From Nocardioides sp. (GTDB taxonomy: Bacteria > Actinomycetota > Actinomycetes > Propionibacteriales > Nocardioidaceae), in the NCBI GenBank assembly GCA_021731205.1, contig JAKFXV010000112.1, positions 1 through 7,835 on the forward strand: a stretch of 7,835 nt of DNA, given 5' to 3'. The notes beneath the pieces are model-generated. The model had not been told where the DNA came from. It ran no database searches and worked only from the letters and a program-made list of their open reading frames with translations. The position numbers and the translations under genes are program-made. Positions 5,843 to 7,835 of this stretch are shown here, piece after piece. Within the stretch, counting starts at the first letter, position 1. The number at the start of each line of letters is the position of its first letter.

Positions 5843-6030
5843 CTACCTAGGAGTCCATCATCGTGCTTCAGGTTGCCTGCAGGGGTCAGCGAATCTCTCT
5901 GAGTCGCGCCAAGCGTCGATAGCCGGGGGATCTGGCTCACGGGCCCGCCTGTGCAGACTGACATAATATATCTTATCGGCGCTAAGCCTGACTGCTCTCA
6001 TGGAGCCTGTCGATCGGCGCGGTCCCAACC
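5843..6030. other. Intergenic region between the protease remnant and the sigma operon, with an AT-rich stretch
   Basis: No convincing gene is seen here. The stretch at 5960-5976 (CATAATATATCTTAT) is the most AT-rich in this neighbourhood and marks the change from the high-GC sigma operon to the less GC-rich protease gene. An 8-bp direct repeat, ATCGGCGC, occurs at 5975-5982 and 6013-6020. The sigma-operon promoter should lie in this region, but I cannot place it with confidence. Confidence 0.4.
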
Positions 6031-6765
6031 CTAATTGAAGTCGAGGTCGCCGCCCCAAGCTTGGACAGCCTCTTCTACTCCTGTGCTGACCATCACACAA
6101 TCCGGATCTGAGTCGCCATCCCAGTCCCCAGTGAAGAATCCAGAGACGATCCCCTTAGCATCCGCAAAACTTTCGGCGCCTGGGTGATTCAAGACCACCG
6201 GAGCACCCGAGTCTCCGGTTTGCGGACAATCGTACGAGTACTCCGAGTATGACAAGTCGACTCGACGGGCCCGCCCCAAATATGTGCTCCCGTCATACAA
6301 ATTCACATCATTTTGATTAACAAGAATGACGTAGACGCCGCAGTCCGCCCCTGACACAAACCCACTGAAACAAAGATCGTCGTTCAGGGCGGGAGCGTGG
6401 CGCTCAGTTACCGGAATCTTCGTCGAAACGCTGTCCCACCAAATCTGACTACCGGCGGCATTCCCCGCGTCCGAAACGTTCACTAGGGACACGTCTCCAT
6501 GGTAGTCGGAGGGGGTCCCTACCGGGACGCTCCCAGTGCCGGATGACCACGACGAGTAGACTCTCTTGCCAGCGTACTCCTCCTTGGTCGAAGTACCGCT
6601 GAATATCCACATAAAGTCGTTGGAACCTGTTTGAGGAAAGCAGTGTCCCCCGGTCAGCATCAGTTCATTTCCATTACGCTGGTATCCGAATCCGGTCGAA
6701 CACGTACCAATCAGTGTGGCGCCGCTTCCTGACCCGGTGGCTCGTGCGTACCTTGCGCCGCCTGC
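6031..6765 (-). pseudogene. Chymotrypsin-like (S1) serine protease catalytic domain, cut off by an upstream in-frame stop
   Basis: Read in one open frame leftward from 6765, this is a complete-looking chymotrypsin-fold domain of 244 residues. It begins AGGARYARATGSG, then has a first cysteine in CSTGFG (codon 6702-6700). The catalytic His follows in LTGGHCF, the Asp in GDVSLV, and the Ser in CPQTGDSGAPVV. A final C-V-M-V-S-T-G-V-E-E-A-V-Q-A-W strand-helix closes the fold. Counting from the ATG at 6660 these are H6, D56 and S151. The first cysteine and C7 correspond to the usual His-loop disulfide, and C145 and C188 are likely paired. All three catalytic residues are kept. The same frame runs directly into the pre-pro piece at 6766-7377, separated only by TAA (6768-6766). 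A product started at ATG 6660 would lack a signal peptide and the first barrel strands, so it is unlikely to work alone. Base composition is less GC-rich than the flanks. Confidence 0.82.
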
Positions 6766-6768
6766 TTA
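6766..6768 (-). other. In-frame TAA that splits the secreted protease gene
   Basis: On the minus strand the codons around it read AGC-CCT-TAA-GCA-GGC-GGC, giving S-P-stop-A-G-G. As I remember them, related secreted S1 proteases carry an aromatic residue near this point before a GG-A/D-R segment, so a Tyr codon (TAC or TAT) changed to TAA is a simple explanation. No frameshift is needed to join the two halves. Confidence 0.8.
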
Positions 6769-7377
6769 AGGGCTCAAGTCGACATCGCGGCTCTCGGCCG
6801 CTTGAAGTTGCGGTGCCCCGACCCACACTTGAATTCGAATAGGGACGGCGTGCGTACGCGCAAATCGTTCGATGAGCGCCAGTTCGCTCGGGGACAACTG
6901 CCGGCTGACAAGGAAATTCAGGCCACCAAGCTCCGGGGCGGCTCCCCAAGAGAACAAAGCGGCCCCGAGTTCCTTGTCCAACTGCGTCTTGAGGAGATCC
7001 ATCAGCGGATCGATATCAGAAGCAGAAATGGCCCCGGTTTGTAAACGAACGTCCGTCGGCATCTCCACTCCAAGCGCCGCGAGATCAGGTCGCTCACGGC
7101 CATCCGACGCCACCATGACCACGTCGCCGGATTGGTCAACAAACGAGCCAAGGAACGCATTCGGGTGCAAATCCGCTAAGTCAGCCGCCTCCCAAACCAG
7201 ATCCTGATCCTGTGCCCGAACTCCGTTCCGCTGCGCCGGATCAAACTTCTCGACCGAAACCCAGGCAGGTGGCTCCTGAGATGGACGTGTGAGAGCGACT
7301 GAAGGCACCCAGACCCCCGCACCCATTAGAGCAAAGCATCCTGCTGCGATGCCGAACGCCGAACTCTTCCCGAGCAT
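6766..7377 (-). CDS. N-terminal signal peptide and pro-region of the interrupted secreted protease
   Basis: These 203 codons encode an exported N-terminal piece. K4, then a hydrophobic run from about residue 7 to 29, form a signal peptide; the exact cleavage site is unclear. The rest (about 35-195) alternates short beta strands (F75-L-G-S-F-V, D85-V-V-M-V-A-S-D) and amphipathic helices (D121-I-D-P-L-M-D-L-L; S162-P-S-E-L-A-L-I-E-R-F). It ends with I180-R-I-Q-V-W-V. That pattern fits the inhibitory or folding pro-region in front of actinobacterial S1 proteases. ATG 7377 has a strong ribosome site, GGGAGGA (7388-7382). The frame ends at TAA 6766, and directly beyond it the protease domain continues in the same frame, so this is best seen as the first half of one broken gene of about 448 codons. 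If only this part is made, it is an exported domain without a protease. Confidence 0.75.
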   Translation of the reverse strand: MLGKSSAFGIAAGCFALMGAGVWVPSVALTRPSQEPPAWVSVEKFDPAQRNGVRAQDQDLVWEAADLADLHPNAFLGSFVDQSGDVVMVASDGRERPDLAALGVEMPTDVRLQTGAISASDIDPLMDLLKTQLDKELGAALFSWGAAPELGGLNFLVSRQLSPSELALIERFARTHAVPIRIQVWVGAPQLQAAESRDVDLSP

Positions 7378-7388
7378 TGATTCCTCCC

Positions 7389-7421
7389 ATTATAGGGTGC
7401 CGGTGACACTACCCGTTGTCA
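7389..7421 (-). promoter_or_regulatory. Possible promoter/operator elements upstream of the protease gene
   Basis: On the minus strand a perfect TATAAT (7394-7389) is followed at once by the GGGAGGA ribosome site. Upstream of it lies a small inverted repeat, TGACA-N8-TGTCA (7404-7408 and 7417-7421). If TATAAT were the -10, transcription would begin inside the ribosome site, and CTGACA (a fair -35) lies 22 bases away, which is too far. The element may therefore be accidental. Confidence 0.2.
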
Positions 7422-7551
7422 GGGCCGAGGACCAGGGCACGCCGATCCGTCCGGCGAGGCTTCCTGTCATCGCCGCACGGCCCCAAACCCGAAGGTCGAG
7501 TGGGAAGCGATTAGCCGCTTGTACGGCCCGCTGTGCCAGACGTTCGTTGTC
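7422..7551. other. Intergenic stretch between the UvrA-like gene and the protease; no gene seen
   Basis: Both flanking genes are on the minus strand. I see no coding pattern and no strong terminator. A weak AAGCG-N6-CGCTT stem (7505-7520) lies about 30 bases past the UvrA-like stop, without a T-run. Confidence 0.4.
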
Positions 7552-7835
7552 TCAGCTGGCGGATCTCACGCTCGCGACGTACGCCGCCAGGTGTTGGCCT
7601 GTCAGCGTGCCCGCGGACGACACCAGGTCTGCGGGGGTTCCTTCGAAGACGATCCGGCCGCCGTCGTGCCCGGCGCCGGGGCCGAGATCGATGATCCAGT
7701 CGGCGTGAGCCATCACCGCCTGATGGTGCTCGATCACGATGACCGACTTCCCCGACTCGACCAGGTGATCGAGCAGGCCGAGCAGTTGCTCGTCATCGGC
7801 GAGGTGCAGGCCGGAAGTCGGCTCGTCGAGGATGT
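7552..7835 (-). CDS. UvrA-like ABC ATPase (excinuclease subunit A paralog), C-terminal fragment
   Basis: The last 93 residues are present; the rest lies beyond the right edge. They begin with the Walker B and D-loop of the second UvrA ATPase unit (ILDEPTSGLHLADDEQL), continue through S-G-K-S-V-I-V-I-E-H-H with the switch histidine, and then D-W-I-I-D-L-G-P-G-A-G-H-D-G-G. The family end, G-T-P-A-D-L-V and L-T-G-Q-H-L-A-A-Y-V, follows. Canonical UvrA usually reads V-I-E-H-N-L-D-V-I here and E-G-G-D-G-G-G after DLGP. The IEHHQAVMAHADW and GAGHDGG wording points instead to the shorter UvrA-like paralogs common in actinobacteria, some of which are linked to drug resistance. The role could be DNA-lesion recognition or tolerance of DNA-binding compounds; the fragment cannot decide. 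Stop TGA is at 7554-7552. Confidence 0.85.
   Translation of the reverse strand, partial: ILDEPTSGLHLADDEQLLGLLDHLVESGKSVIVIEHHQAVMAHADWIIDLGPGAGHDGGRIVFEGTPADLVSSAGTLTGQHLAAYVASVRSAS

Noticed and set aside
5858..6001. Possible 47-codon minus-strand gene upstream of the sigma factor
   Set aside because: Only a weak AGG ahead of the ATG, no recognisable pattern, and Arg/Asp/Pro-rich content; the region is more likely leader or promoter DNA.
6674..6949. 91-codon minus-strand open frame across the protease break
   Set aside because: It is in a different frame from both protease halves and has an Arg/Ser-rich shadow-like composition. The two halves join in one frame without it, so it is not evidence of a frameshift.
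5940..7560. Mobile element around the protease
   Set aside because: No transposase or integrase, no terminal inverted repeats, and no matching direct repeats at the two edges were found by eye; only a composition change is visible.
7289..7708. 139-codon plus-strand open frame across the protease start and UvrA-like end
   Set aside because: Antisense to two better-supported genes, rich in Arg/Pro/Ala, with no domain and no good ribosome site.

Overview
The window is mostly high-GC DNA with the gene style of an actinobacterium: GTG/ATG starts, a SigE-family ECF sigma factor, a lipoprotein cyclophilin and a UvrA-type ABC ATPase. A soil or marine member of the Propionibacteriales/Nocardioides type would fit, but that placement is inference. 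Nothing here is a transposase, tRNA, rRNA or CRISPR array.

Layout. (1) 1-529, minus strand: the start of an NAD-dependent formate dehydrogenase set, fdsG followed with an ATGA overlap by the first codons of fdsB. (2) 641-1309, plus: a PPOX-class flavin/FMN split-barrel protein. Its 3' end overlaps the 3' end of (3) 1288-2001, minus: a secreted lipoprotein cyclophilin. (4) 2088-4013, plus: a full-length amylosucrase (GH13), divergent from the cyclophilin across an 86-bp gap that holds a perfect 9+1+9 palindrome. (5) 4130-4297, plus: a 55-residue Cys/His-rich, probably metal-binding protein, preceded by a perfect 10-bp inverted repeat. (6) 5809-4284, minus: a two-gene operon of a SigE-family sigma factor and a single-pass membrane protein with GerMN and Gmad2-like domains, coupled by an RBS that overlaps the sigma stop codon. 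(7) 7377-6031, minus: a secreted chymotrypsin-like (S1) protease gene, less GC-rich than its surroundings and cut in two by one in-frame TAA between the pro-region and the catalytic domain. (8) 7835-7552, minus: the C-terminal end of a UvrA-like ABC ATPase.

The genes form several independent small units, not one pathway. Formate oxidation, sucrose-to-glucan conversion, envelope protein folding and sigma-controlled envelope function sit side by side. The least ordinary items are the otherwise intact protease reading frame with a single nonsense codon, the compositional change around it, the small Cys-rich protein, and several perfect inverted repeats placed just ahead of start codons. I see no clear evidence of a wholly new multi-gene system.
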